From Piscicola geometra (lineage: Eukaryota > Annelida > Clitellata > Hirudinida > Piscicolidae): a stretch of DNA of 64,000 bases. Where the stretch lies: the NCBI GenBank assembly GCA_943735955.1, contig OX030970.1, positions 1,346,684 through 1,410,683 of the forward strand, read 5' to 3'. The position numbers were made by a program, and so were the translations under genes. This document shows, one piece after another, positions 53,061-63,895 of the stretch (its first letter is position 1; the number at the start of each line of letters is the position of its first letter). The notes under the pieces are model-generated. The model had not been told where the DNA came from, did no database searches, and was given only the letters and a program-made list of their open reading frames with translations.

Positions 53061-53759
53061 ATGTCCCTATCTCGAAGGTGGTTTCCGGTGAACACATCGG
53101 CAGTGTGGAGCGACGAAGATCGTGCTTTGGTCAACGCTGAAGAAACTCCGTGGCAAGAATGGCTCATGTCAGTCTACCACCAGAGCTATTACGCCTCCGA
53201 TTACGGAAGCAACGTCGAAAGATTCAAAATCGAGCCTGTCACCGATGAAATGCCTTTCGCGCCCGCTCGAGAATCGAAAGAACCAAAGGGACCATCGAAC
53301 TTTGAGAAAATGACCTCGGAGATTATTCAGTTGAAGAAGTGTAATGAAATGGCTGATAAATTGCTATCACAGGCGTTCCAAGGAGCGATGCTTCAAGTGA
53401 AACACTTGACATGCGGCGATGAAAAGCTGAGAAAAGACAAAAAAGCTTGTGAAGGCGAAGAGTCTTCCGAGAATTTGAATGTGTTCCAGTACGGCGTAGA
53501 CAAAGCTGACGAAATCAGAAAAATTCCGAAAGAAAAACTCGACTCTACGGATTATCCCGTCACTCAGAGTCCCACACAAACTTACAGTGTGCTAGAGGAG
53601 GGTTTGAAAGCTATGGAGTCTGACAGTCAGTTCCTGAAACAGGAAGATCTGTTTGAATGGCCGGATAATGAGGTTTTTACTTCAGAAATTGGCAAGAAAA
53701 AAATTCGAGAGTTTGTCGAGGTGGAAATGTTTACTCACTTTAAACACTTAAAAGATTAA
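53061..53759 (+). CDS. Unrecognised 232-residue intronless ORF
   Basis: I do not recognise this protein. The ORF is intact from ATG to TAA, with mixed codon use and far less A/T than its flanks, so it is very likely real. It starts MSLSRRWFPVNTSAVW. Residues 31-58 are aromatic-rich (PWQEWL, YHQSYYASDYG). The middle is Lys/Glu-rich and helical in character, and the C-terminal quarter is acidic. It has no signal peptide, membrane segment or catalytic motif that I can see. It lacks introns, whereas both flanking genes have 20, which would fit a retrocopy or a lineage-specific gene. It could also be one long exon of a larger gene. An ATTAAA overlaps the stop region (about 53,755). It is divergent from the paramyosin-like gene across 1.25 kb of AT-rich DNA. 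Confidence 0.7.
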   Translation: MSLSRRWFPVNTSAVWSDEDRALVNAEETPWQEWLMSVYHQSYYASDYGSNVERFKIEPVTDEMPFAPARESKEPKGPSNFEKMTSEIIQLKKCNEMADKLLSQAFQGAMLQVKHLTCGDEKLRKDKKACEGEESSENLNVFQYGVDKADEIRKIPKEKLDSTDYPVTQSPTQTYSVLEEGLKAMESDSQFLKQEDLFEWPDNEVFTSEIGKKKIREFVEVEMFTHFKHLKD

Positions 53760-53880
53760 AAAACAATATTTTCATTTTTCTGTGTCCCATTGTTATACAT
53801 CTTATTATTCCTTATGATATTCATTCACTCTCAAAGGTTTTCATAAACTTCTTTCCACCCCCATTCTTCCAACAACAGTT

Positions 53881-54997
53881 GAAAACTTCAGTTCTGGGCT
53901 ACTGGGTCAAACTAATCTCCATCAGCGAGGCACCCCTTGAAACCACCTTCACGTAGGCTTTCTTTAGGAACATCCATGGCGTCCATTTTGAGCGTCACTT
54001 AATATTATTAAGTTAATAACAAGTAACACTACCAGCACCCAAACACACCGACAACAACACCCACTTGCAACCCCACAACAACAACAATCACTCCCAACCC
54101 CACAACAACAACACCCACTTGCAACCCCACAACAACAACAGCCACTTGTATCCCACAACAACAACGCCTACTCCCAACCCCACAACAACAACAACTTTCG
54201 CAACACCACCAATAAAAACGTTTCTTGCATTATCCCAACAACAAAAACTCCCAACACAACAACTATCACCAAAAACAACAACAACAACCACTTAAAGCCT
54301 CAACAACAACCACCACAGGTACGCAGTCACATGGTCGAGGAGAACCCGTCGTAGAGCCGTTCCCGTAGTGACTGCAGTCGTTTTCTACCACGTCATCCGA
54401 TCAAAGGTCAAAGAACACGCAAAAGAGGTCATTGAGAAAAATTAATTTAACTGTTTTTTGCTTGAAAGTATATTTTTTAGTTATCTAATTATATTCTTAC
54501 TTTATTCTTTATCTTACATTTTTATGAAACAAAGTTTTAAATGGCATAAAAATTTAATTTTTTATTAAAATAACAAATTCTTCTCACTCAACACCTTCCC
54601 AACCACCAGAGCGTGGAGGTGTTCTACCAGCTAGAAGGCCATTCCCGTAAGATGAGGTTCTGTGAATAAATTCATTTACTAATATATTAAATAAAATATT
54701 ATTAAATATTGTATCTATATTATTAATAAATAAAAACTTATCTCTAGTAATAATAACTATCAATTCGTATAATTTTCATTATATAAGCTATTATTAAACG
54801 ATTTAAATTAATTTAAAAACCTAATTGGTTCAACGAAAACTCAATTAACTTTTAAAAAAGTATAAAACTCAATTTTACTTTTCTCCAAGAGCCTTGCGGA
54901 CAAACGAAATTCCTCAGCACCAGTTGCTGAAGATGATGCAAGTGAAGATCAAAACACTGAGAAAGTATCCAGTTTGAAAAAAGAGTTCCAAAATTAA
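53881..54997. other. Cluster of exon-like islands, strand unresolved
   Basis: Four islands of even composition sit in AT-rich or CAA-repeat DNA: 53,881-53,985, 54,319-54,445, 54,607-54,660, 54,887-54,997. On the plus strand, 53,881-53,954 (acceptor CAACAACAG, donor GTAGGC) joins 54,319-54,445 in phase, giving 66 codons ending TAA, and the last island has open frames to 54,997. On the minus strand, 54,607-54,659, 54,323-54,371 and 53,914-53,959 also join in phase to a stop, with motif SSYGNGLLAGRTPPR. Both cannot be right. One or two small genes, or the terminal exons of one gene, are likely; no family was recognised. Confidence 0.35.
54047..54310. repeat. (CAA)n-rich degenerate minisatellite
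   Basis: Units of CCCACAACAACAACACCCAC type, about 28-30 bp, repeated about eight times with drift. Confidence 0.8.
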
Positions 54998-54999
54998 CT

Positions 55000-55505
55000 T
55001 TATTATCTAGTTTTTTAATAATTAAAGAAAATTTCTTGTGATTATTTTTTATAGTTTAGATTTAGTGTATACACTTTGTTAACTAAAAGCAATAAAAAAA
55101 TTCAGAATACATTATAATTAGGTATAATTGCGCAATTATATCGATAATTAGATACTAATGAGTTTATCTACTATTCCTATAAAACGAGTGTTTTTAATTA
55201 ATTAGAGGATATTGTGTATAAAATAGGTATTAAAGGATGCGTGACAGTAAAACCCCGCAATTTAAATGACATGAATTAGAACATTTCAGAAACATACTAT
55301 AAAAGTTGTGACAAAATAACAATTTTATTCTACTGAAGATAAATGAACAGTAAAAATCAATAGCCATTTCAAAATAAAAAAATAAAATAATTAAACAGAA
55401 AAAAACAAATAATGATATATTATATGATATTAAATTGGAATTAGTATCAAAATGTCAAAATAAAGTCTCTATTATGAAAGAGAAGCGTTGCTTCGCCGAA
55501 GCGAT
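55000..55505. other. AT-rich 3' flank of the prolyl oligopeptidase gene
   Basis: A/T-rich. AATAAA on the plus strand at 55,091 could serve a plus-strand transcript from the exon-like islands. TTTATT at 55,324-55,329 reads AATAAA for the minus-strand gene, about 180 bases after its stop. Confidence 0.4.
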
Positions 55506-58500
55506 TCAGTTCTTCCACTCAAGGTTGAGAGTGAGGGCGATGAAGGCAAACAAGTCAGTCATTTCCTCGATCTGGAGATTGTTGGAGAAAAAATTGTGAA
55601 ATTAAATAAAAAAAATTATTATAAAATATAATGAGAATAAATTTAAAACTGAGACTAAAAATTAATGAAAACATTTAATTAATGTAACTATTTTCATAAA
55701 TTATTAAAAATAATTTATTGACCGATTTCGAAGTTGGCTTTCCCGCTCCGTGTCCTGACTTGGTGTCGATCCTCGCCATGAGTGGACGAGTCTGTGAGAA
55801 GGTGAAGGTCATTGCGAAATTAACCGTTCCTCAGCTGTTTTTAACCACTTTAACCCCAAAAAACTTAAAACAACCAAGCCCAAACTTCTGTTTTTGTTTA
55901 TTTAAAAAATTAAAAATTAAACAATTTTTGGCTCTTCCACAATCCCTAAGTGAAAATTAACACCCAAATAAAAATATTTTCTTTAAATCCACTTTTCCAA
56001 AAACCTGGCTAGGATTTCTTCCAAGTGAGTGCTGCAGTTGCGCCAGCAGTTTGAGCGTGTGCAGTGGCACGACCCGATCGTCGTGGTCCCCGGTGAAAAG
56101 GAGGGTGGCGGGGTATTGGTGGGGTGGGGCAAGATGGGTGGGGATGGTGTGGAGGGGAGAATACCTGGATTGAAGTGGAAGGAGGGAGGGTGAGGTGGAG
56201 GGGGGGGTTTGGTGAAATGAAGAGAGGGGGTGGGGGTAAGAAGGCGTTTGTGTTGGGTGGTTGAGAAATAGGATGAAAAGTGAATCGTGGAACTATCGAA
56301 ATATAGAATTTATTAATATATAGGATTTAGAACCACTTTCAATTTTTTGTTTTAAACAAAATACTTGAACTTTTAAAAACGCAAATTATTTTTGACAAAC
56401 CCAAAATTCACCTAAAATACCACCCTTCACCTCCCCATAAATAAATGAACTTTCCCTCCCCACCCACTTGATTAGCACTTCAAAATCTTCTTTACAATCC
56501 GAACAGCCGAATTCGGTGATCCACGCATGACCAATTGTAAATTTCTGGAAACGTAGCATGTCCATCACACTGTTGTGGGGGGGGGAACGGGGGAGGGTTA
56601 GGATGGTTGGAGGGGGGGGTTTGGATGGTTGGGGGGGGGGGGGGGTTTGGATGGTTGGGGGAGAGGGAAATAGAGTGCGGAAGGTTGGGGAGAAAAAGGA
56701 GGAGGGTAAAGGATTATTATTCCATCAACTCACCCCCACCTAACAATTCACACTCCTTTCTTCCCACCCAACACCTCCTCATCCAACAGCTTACCCCTCC
56801 CACCCCCAAATAACTCACTCATCCCTCCCACCCCCAACAACTCACCCCTCCCACCCCTAAATAACTCACTCATCCCTCCCACCCCCAAACAACCCACTCA
56901 TCCCTCCCACCCCCAAACAACTCACTCCTCCTCCCACCCCCAACAACTCACTCCTCCTCCCACCCCCAACAACTCACTCATCCATCCCACCCCCAAACAA
57001 CTCACTCATCCCTCCCACCCCCAAACAACCCACTCATCCCTCCCACCCCCAAACAACTCACTCATCCCTCCCACCCCCAACAACTCACCCCATCTGAGCA
57101 ATCACACAAGCGAACAGATCTGGACGCTGATTGGCGCACGCAGCCACCAACAAGCCACCATTACTGCCCCCCATTATCGCCAATCTGGAAAAGGAAAAAG
57201 TATTAAATAAAGGTTAATTTGAATTTTAAAAAAATTCAAGAAAATGTTTAAAAAAAGAATTAATAAATACCAATAATAAAAACAATAAATACAAATAATT
57301 TTAAAAAGGAAAAAAAACAATAAATAAAAATAATTTAGTAAAAGAAAAAGAAAAAAAATTAAAGTAGGAAAAAGATATTTTTTTAAAATAAAAAACCAAC
57401 TTGTCAGGGTTAGTGTAGCGTTCATTGATGAGGTAGGTGGCGGCTGCCTGGAAGTCGTCAAAGACGTTTTGTTTGTTGGCCAGACTGCCCCCCTTGTGCC
57501 ACTTCTCACCATACTCCCTGGGGGGGGAGGGGGATGGGTTGGATGGATGGGGGGGGGGGTGGGTTGTTTAATGGTTGGATAGGTGTGTGGGATAGTTAGA
57601 TGGATGAATGGGGAGGGTGGGTTGTTTAATGGCTAGATAGGTGTGTGGGATAGTTAGATGGATGAATGGTTTGGGCTTGAAAAGATGAAGGGGATTGGAT
57701 GGTTATTTTGTGGTTTAGAGAAGGCGGGAATTCGGGACAGAAAAGAGTTGCGGTAATTGAAAAAGAATGAAATAAAGATTTCTAGTCTTTGGCTCGATTT
57801 TAAGACCTAATTTATAATCATCTACATCCTTTTTTCAAACACCCCTCCCCTCCCACCATTTCCACCCACAGCCCACTCACCCTCCCCCTCTTATATTCGG
57901 AATAGCGACCACGCCGGCCATGTCGTTAACGAAGAGTAGCCTTGAAATGCTGAAGGAGGGACAAACACTTATGCTGAAACCCCCGTAGCCGTAGAGAAGG
58001 ACAGGGTGGGAACTGTCTAGGACAAGATTCTGTTGGGGGTTGTTGTAGTGGTGGTGGTTGTGGTGGTGGTTGTGATGGTAGTTGTGGTGGTGGTTATTGT
58101 GATGGTAGTTGTGGTGGATGTTGTGGTGGATGTTGTGATGGTAGTTGTGGTGGATTTTGTGGTGGATGTTGTGGTAGTGGTGGTGTGCTTGAAAACTCCC
58201 ATAAAAGGCACAAAAAAATCATAAGAAAAAATTCAAAAGAGCCTGAAAAAACAACAAAATAACCTAAAAAAAACCTGAAAAACATAAAAATGTCAAAAAG
58301 AACAAAACAAATCCAAACAAGCGGCCATGAAAAAACCACCAACGCCAAGCACCACCCACCCAGCCACCTTCCTACTCATGATGAACATGGGTATCTTGAT
58401 GCTGGGGTCGTCCTTGGCGGCGTAGAAGACCTGCTTTGTTTCAAAGAGGTCAAGGTCAAAGCCTTTGACCTCTGTTCGTCTGTGGATCTGGTGGTGATGA

Positions 58501-61500
58501 TGATGATGGTGGTGATGATGATGATGACGATGATGATGACGACGATGATGATTTTTATTTAATGAAGCGCCAAAGGGTGATTGGAAGGAGGTGGTTTGGA
58601 ATGAGAACGATTGGGAGAAATTATTAATTAGAAAAAAATATATGTAAAAAAAAACATTGATTAAATATATAAATAATAAATAACAATAATAAAGATAATA
58701 AATATTATTCTTAATAATAATAGTAATAATAAGTAACCTTCGGAAGCCATGGTTTTTGGTTAAGATCTAGGTAGTAAATGATACCGGGAGACAAGAAGGA
58801 GCTGAAGTGGTAGAGGATCTATGGGGGGGTGAGGGGGAGATGATGGGGTGAAAAGGGGTGGAGTTGGGTTGGTGGGGTGGGAGGGAAATGAGATTAAAGG
58901 GGAGGAGTGGGTTGGGAGAGAGAGGTAGTGGGTTGGGTAAGGGATAGTGGAGTGGATGGGCAAGAGGGAGGGAGTTGACAGGGAAAGGGTGAGTTGAGAG
59001 AAAGATATGGGATGGGAGGAAAAAGTGGGATGGGGGGAAGAAGTGGGATGGAGGGAAGAAGAGAGATGGGGGGAAAAAGAGGGGTGGGGGAAAGAAGAGG
59101 GATGGGGGGAAGAAGAGGGATGGGGGGAAGAAGAGGGATGGGGGAAAGAAGAGGGATGGGGGGAAGAAGAGGGATGGGGGGAAGAAGAGGGATGGGGGGA
59201 AGAAGAGGGATGGGGGGAAGAAGAGGGATGGGGGGAAGAAGAGGGATGGGAGGAGGAAGAGGGATGGGGGGAAGAAGAGGGATGGGGGGAAGAAGAGGGA
59301 TGGGAGGAGGAAGAGGGATGGGGGGAAGAAGAGGGATGGGAGGAGGAAGAGGGATGGGGGGAAGAAGAGGGATGGGGGGAAGAAGAGGGATGGGGGGAAG
59401 AAGAGGGATGGGGGGAAGAAGAGGGATGGGAGGAAGAAGAGGGATGGGGGGAAGAAGAGGGATGGGGGGAAGAAGAGGGATGGGGGGAAGAAGAGGGATG
59501 GGGGGAAGAAGAGGGATGGGAGGAGGAAGAGGGATGGGGGGAGGAAGAGGGATGGGGGGAAGAAGAGGGATGGGGGGAAGAAGAGGGATGGGGGGAAGAA
59601 GTGGGATGGGAGGAGAAGTGGAGTGAAAGGGTAGGCAATGGATGGGATGGGTGGAAAAATAAGTGACAGCCGCACCCACCCAGCCGTCCCACCACCAACT
59701 TCACTGTGTTTCCTCTCTCCAGTCAACGAGCCCACTGTTCCAATCTCCAGCGGCAACGAGGCCAGTTTTTGGCCTGTCTTCAAACTGTTGATGTTCAACA
59801 CGCTCTAGGGAGAAAATAATAATAATAAATCCACATGATTTAACGAATTGTACAAAATATATTTTTATCCATTTATATCTTTTTTACAATTCCCCTTTCT
59901 TCTTCTCTTCTCCTCTCAATCTACCTCATCCCTCTCCTTCTTCTAGTCACTATCTCCACCCCACCTTCCCTACTCTTCCCACTCTACCTTCCTCCTACCC
60001 CCATCCTTCTCACCCACCCCCCCCCACCTAAATTCTCCTCCACCCTTCCCCCTCCCACTCTTCCCCGAGACCTTGACATCGTGTAAGTAAAGTGTCACCA
60101 GCTTATCCCCGTGCACACAACAAGCCCACTGCAATACATCGTATTGGTCTTCTTCAATGAGGGTGGTCTGTGCGGGGAGTGGGGTGGGATGGTTTGGGAT
60201 GGGCTTGTGGGTGTCGTAGAGGGGGTCTGTGGATGGAGTTGGACGGATGGGGTTGTCTGTGGATGGATGGGGTTGGTGGGTTGTAGAAAGATGAGGGTGG
60301 GGATTGATAGGAATGAAAATTGGGGAAGGGTGGGGGGGGGTTGAGGAACGGATGGAGGGGAGCAGATGTTTGAAGCTAACCTGTTCAGAGCCTTTGCTGA
60401 TGTCCATGGTGACCACCTGTTGAGGATGTAGATGATTATGATGAATTGATAATGGCATTAATGTTAATATTATTGGTGTTTATTGATATTTTTATTATTT
60501 TTGGTGTTATTATTATTGTCATTATTGGTTATATTATTATTATTGGCTATATTATTTTAATTATTATTCACCTTATAGTTAGAAGCATTCAAGTTGGTCT
60601 TGAATGTAAACAGAGTATCGTCATTCGCGATGTACTGTGGTGATGATGATGACGATGATGGAGATGATGACGATGATGATGATGATGACGATGATGATGA
60701 TTATAATGATTATGATCTTACACACACCTCGTATTCGGCATCAAAGTTGTCAATAACCTTCTCGAAGGGTAGCATTCCTGTATATGTGTGTGTGAAGGTA
60801 GGTGGGTGGGTGGGTCAGTCATAAATTCCATAAACCCCCCCTCCCCCCAAATTCACCCTACCCCCCCTCCTCAAAAACATTTAACCCTTCCCGCTACAAT
60901 CACATAACCCCTCTTAAATCATCCAACCCCCCTCCCACTAAATCATTACCCAAACCCACTCCCCCTCCCACTAAATCATTACCCAAACCCACCTTCTCCC
61001 CCCCCTCACGCCTCCTCAACCCTCCCTCCCACCTTTAACTCCACCCTCTAGAGCATTCAAATCACATACGTAAACCCTGTTCACGGGCTCACAGCCCTCC
61101 GATATACTACACACCAAGTACCTGCCGCAGTCACTCACTGTGGCGCCCCTGGGATAGGTTGGGGGGGGGGGGGGGGTGGGGGTGGGTGAGGGTGGGGCAG
61201 GGGGGGGTGGGAGAGGGGTGGGGTGGGGGAGGGGGGGGTGGGGAAGGGGAGGGGGGGGTGGGGAAGGGGAGTAGGGGTGTGGGAAAAGGGTGAGTTTAGA
61301 GAATTGGAGGGATGGAAGTGAATTGGGGAATAGAGAAATAGATGTGAAAGAGAAGGGAGGATGGAATTATTCACTCATTCATTTATTCTTTTTCTATATT
61401 TATTCACTAATTTACTTATTCATTGAATCCATCCACCCAAAATATCGTTCTTCCAGCCATCCATCCATTCGTCTATTCATCCATCCATCCATCCATCCAT

Positions 61501-62856
61501 CCACCCATCCATCCATCCATCCATCCATCCATCCATCCATCTATCTATCCATCCATCCATCTATCCATCCACCCATCCACTCATCCATCCATCCATCCAT
61601 CCATTCATCCATCCATCCATTCACTCATCCATCCATCCATCGACTCATCCATCCATCCATCCACTCATCCACTTACGTATGCCACTTGGGGTGATCCGGC
61701 CACGCCGCACAAATGACATCATCATTATCACGACCACCACCACCACCATCATTACCATGACCACTGGCATCATCATCAGCAGCACCGCCAATCACGTGAT
61801 ACTTTAAAAGTTGATTGAGATTTGCATTGGTTTCGGTACCGTCTGCTTTTGATTGGGTGTCTAGTGAGTAGGTCTGGATGGGTGGATTAGAGAAATATTT
61901 AATAATTAAAAAAGTATCATAATAATAATAATAAATAATAAAATTAATAATACCATCATCATAATAGCGATAATTATATAAAATAATAATAATAGTAGTA
62001 ATAAATAAATGAAATTATCCAATAATAATAGAATATTTAAAGTTACAATAATAATAAGATCAATATATTGGCCACATTGTAGAAGAAGCCGCGATGGTCG
62101 TGGGTCCAGGCCAGGGATGTAAACTTGCAATTGTTTATCTGGTCCTTTAGGTCTTTGCCTGTCTGTGTGTCTCTCACCTGATGATGATGATGATGGTGTG
62201 CTGATGATGATGATGGTGGTAGTGATGGTGATGATGGTGTGGTGGTGATGGTGATGATGTGGTAGTGATGGTGGTGTTGTGATGTGGTTGTAATGATGTT
62301 TGGTTAGTTGCTGGGCTGGTTGCTGCAAATCAAATCCTACCCACTGACCAACAAACCATCAAACCCCATTCACAGACCTATCCAACCAAACGCAACCCAT
62401 TCAACCAAATGCCAACCCATCCAACCAAAAGCCAACCCATCCAACCACCAACCCTTATGGTAAGCCAATCCGACCCAGAAACACTGTAAGCATAAGCAAA
62501 ATAACGACCATCTTCCGAAAAAGAGGTCGAACTAATGGCAGTGGTTCCATCCGCGGACATTTCATTTGGGTCCAGAAACACTCTACCTTCTGATTGCAGT
62601 GTGTCTTGCACGTAGATGACACTGTGGTGGGGGGGGAGGTTTGATGGAGCATTAAAAATAAAAATCATCCTCATCACTCTCATCATCATCATCATCATCC
62701 TCATCATCATCATCACCCTCATCATCATCATCATCACCCACCTCTGGTTTTGCAAACCAGTGTTGTGTGAATAGTACCACTTTTCACCATGTTTGTGTGG
62801 GCATCCATACTTGGGGTAGTCCCACACCTCTGTCATTCTGTGTGTGTGTGTGTGTA

Positions 62857-62938
<82 letters not shown>

Positions 62939-63303
62939 GGTTTTTGTGTGTCATTTTTCAAATCACAAACTTCTTCTTGAAGGCATCTTTGAATGTACAC
63001 TTTTGTAAGTAAGGCATCGTGACCTCATTCTGAAGGTCTACAAAGCGCTTTGTTTCTTCAGAATCTGGATCTTCAAGCCATCTATATGGGTCTGTGACCT
63101 TTGTAAAGAAATTTATAAATTATTTTAAAACTTATTTAACTATTAATTTATTTAAAATCATTTTATTCTATCCTAGGATTAGATATGAATGGTAATTTTA
63201 TTTATTTATAATAATAGGTGTTTAAAAGTAATACCTTTACTCCATGATAATCATCTACAACAGTTTCATCTCTTCTGACATCAGGGTAATTAAAAACCGA
63301 CAT
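55506..63303 (-). CDS. PREP: Prolyl oligopeptidase (prolyl endopeptidase, family S9A), complete, 21 exons
   Basis: Cytosolic serine peptidase that cleaves after proline in short peptides. Exons, 5' to 3': 63235-63303, 62971-63098, 62742-62837, 62453-62621, 62076-62177, 61677-61873, 61033-61148, 60728-60777, 60572-60634, 60381-60416, 60072-60167, 59700-59804, 58738-58818, 58368-58487, 57881-58029, 57401-57517, 57089-57184, 56468-56569, 56005-56164, 55723-55791, 55506-55571. The sum is 2187 bases (728 aa plus stop) with GT-AG introns throughout. N-terminal [15 protein letters not shown] and the NTGLQNQ segment are family hallmarks, followed by the beta-propeller. The alpha/beta-hydrolase part has [22 protein letters not shown] and nucleophile GGSNGG. 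The triad is Ser572, Asp659 (DHDDRVV) and His698 (GHGAGK), spaced 87 and 39 residues as in human Ser554/Asp641/His680. It is about 18 residues longer than the usual 710 because of a Gly/Asp-rich insert at about 218-238 in exon 6. No signal peptide. Confidence 0.95.
56755..57088. repeat. C-rich minisatellite in prolyl oligopeptidase intron 17
   Basis: About a dozen units of AACTCACTCATCCCTCCCAC plus CCCC type, about 25-27 bp, reaching the exon 17 donor at 57,088. The adjacent intron DNA at 56,570-56,660 is G-rich (runs of 8-13 G). Confidence 0.85.
57562..57675. repeat. 58-bp tandem duplication in prolyl oligopeptidase intron 15
   Basis: Two copies beginning GGTTGTTTAATGG (57,562 and 57,620), nearly identical, with GGATGGATGG flanks. 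Confidence 0.85.
58030..58185. repeat. GTT/GGT/GAT-rich tract in prolyl oligopeptidase intron 14
   Basis: GTTGTGGTGGTTGTGATGGT units, about 155 bp, abutting the exon 15 acceptor at 58,030-58,031. Confidence 0.85.
58490..58556. repeat. (GAT)n array in prolyl oligopeptidase intron 13
   Basis: GAT with GGT and GAC variants, starting two bases from the exon 14 acceptor. Confidence 0.88.
59030..59612. repeat. 18-bp minisatellite in prolyl oligopeptidase intron 12
   Basis: About 31 copies of GGGATGGGGGGAAGAAGA, with GGGAGGAGGAAGA and GGGGAAAGAAGA variants. Because 18 is a multiple of three, every frame without a stop in the unit stays open, which creates long Ser/Pro/His, Pro/Leu/Phe and Gly/Glu frames on both strands that are not genes. 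Confidence 0.97.
60638..60704. repeat. (GAT)n array in prolyl oligopeptidase intron 8
   Basis: GATGATGATGACGATG units beginning next to the exon 9 acceptor (60,635-60,636). Confidence 0.88.
60835..61030. repeat. C-rich tract in prolyl oligopeptidase intron 7
   Basis: CCCCCTCC, CACTAAATCATTACCCAAAC (two copies, period about 30) and similar, filling the intron up to the exon 7 donor. Confidence 0.65.
61158..61290. repeat. G-rich tract in prolyl oligopeptidase intron 6
   Basis: Runs of 5-14 G separated by T, A or GTG, next to the exon 7 acceptor. On the transcribed strand this is a C-rich tract. G-quadruplex formation is possible. Confidence 0.8.
61430..61672. repeat. (ATCC)n array in prolyl oligopeptidase intron 6
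   Basis: ATCC with ATCT, ACTC and ATTC variants, about 240 bp, ending four bases from the exon 6 donor at 61,675-61,676. Confidence 0.93.
62179..62285. repeat. GAT/GGT array in prolyl oligopeptidase intron 4
   Basis: GATGATGATGATGGTG-type units, about 105 bp. The exon 5 acceptor CATCATCATCAG is the array's edge. Confidence 0.88.
62665..62741. repeat. (ATC)n array in prolyl oligopeptidase intron 3
   Basis: ATC with CTC variants, ending at the exon 3 donor. Confidence 0.88.
62839..62938. repeat. (TG)n microsatellite in prolyl oligopeptidase intron 2
   Basis: TG with one TATGTATG, about 98 bp. On the coding strand it supplies the CACACACAG acceptor of exon 3. Confidence 0.93.
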
Positions 63304-63733
63304 CTTGTTTTTTCTATAAAATATTTTTTTAATTAATTGTCTTTAATTATAAGTAATCTAGGTTGAAACGGATGAATGTGCAATAGTTTTTTAATTTAAA
63401 CAAAAATAATTGCCACTACAACCTGCTTGAATATTGATTTTTTTTCAGAAAATAACAACTTAAGCTATAACTTTTTCTGGAACAAAACTGGTTGAATGAA
63501 CTACAGAGAAATGATTTCGATACGATTCTCAGCATTAAAAACGTTAACGCCTATAATGGTTTTACTATTTTCACAGATATCAAAACTAAGATCAAAGATT
63601 TTATTTGATCAAAGAACGAAATCATGGAAAAATCAATGCTAGATTAAATTCAATTAACTCAATATTATTTTTAATTACTGACTTTCATTAAAATGTGTTG
63701 AATCGATAGCTGTAGATTATTTCTTGAAAACTA
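63304..63733. other. Intergenic spacer between two minus-strand genes
   Basis: About 430 bp of AT-rich DNA between the trypsin-like stop and the prolyl oligopeptidase start. TTTATT at 63,600-63,605 reads AATAAA for the upstream protease, about 130 bases past its stop. A TATAG/A acceptor-like word lies 13 bases before the PREP start codon, so a non-coding first exon may lie here too. Confidence 0.45.
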
Positions 63734-63895
63734 TTAATATTTTTCAAGTTGTTCCAGAATCCAGTCGTGGACGTAATTGACTCGGGAGTAGACACCAGGA
63801 TACTTGCTGGCACAACCAATGCCCCAAGACACGATTCCAATAAGAGCAAAGCTGCCATCCTTTTGTTTTAACACCAACGGGCCTCCTGAATCACC
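63734..63895 (-). CDS. Trypsin-like serine protease (family S1A), last coding exon, partial gene
   Basis: This is the 53-residue C-terminal exon plus stop. It begins at acceptor CACACAG with the nucleophile motif GDSGGPL, followed by [17 protein letters not shown] and a closing WILEQL amphipathic helix, the standard C-terminal order of chymotrypsin-fold proteases. SWG and the later Gly before VY match the Gly216/Gly226 pair that keeps the S1 pocket open, as in trypsins. The specificity residue (189) lies upstream of this exon and is not in the window. His and Asp of the triad are also off the right edge. Bases 63,896-64,000 are intron. Confidence 0.9.
   Translation of the reverse strand, partial: GDSGGPLVLKQKDGSFALIGIVSWGIGCASKYPGVYSRVNYVHDWILEQLEKY

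Noticed and set aside
58760..59801. Ser/Pro/His-, Pro/Leu/Phe- and Gly/Glu-rich open frames of 200-344 codons
   Set aside because: They are translations of the 18-bp intron minisatellite of the PREP gene; only 59,700-59,804 of this span is coding (exon 12), plus exon 13 at 58,738-58,818.
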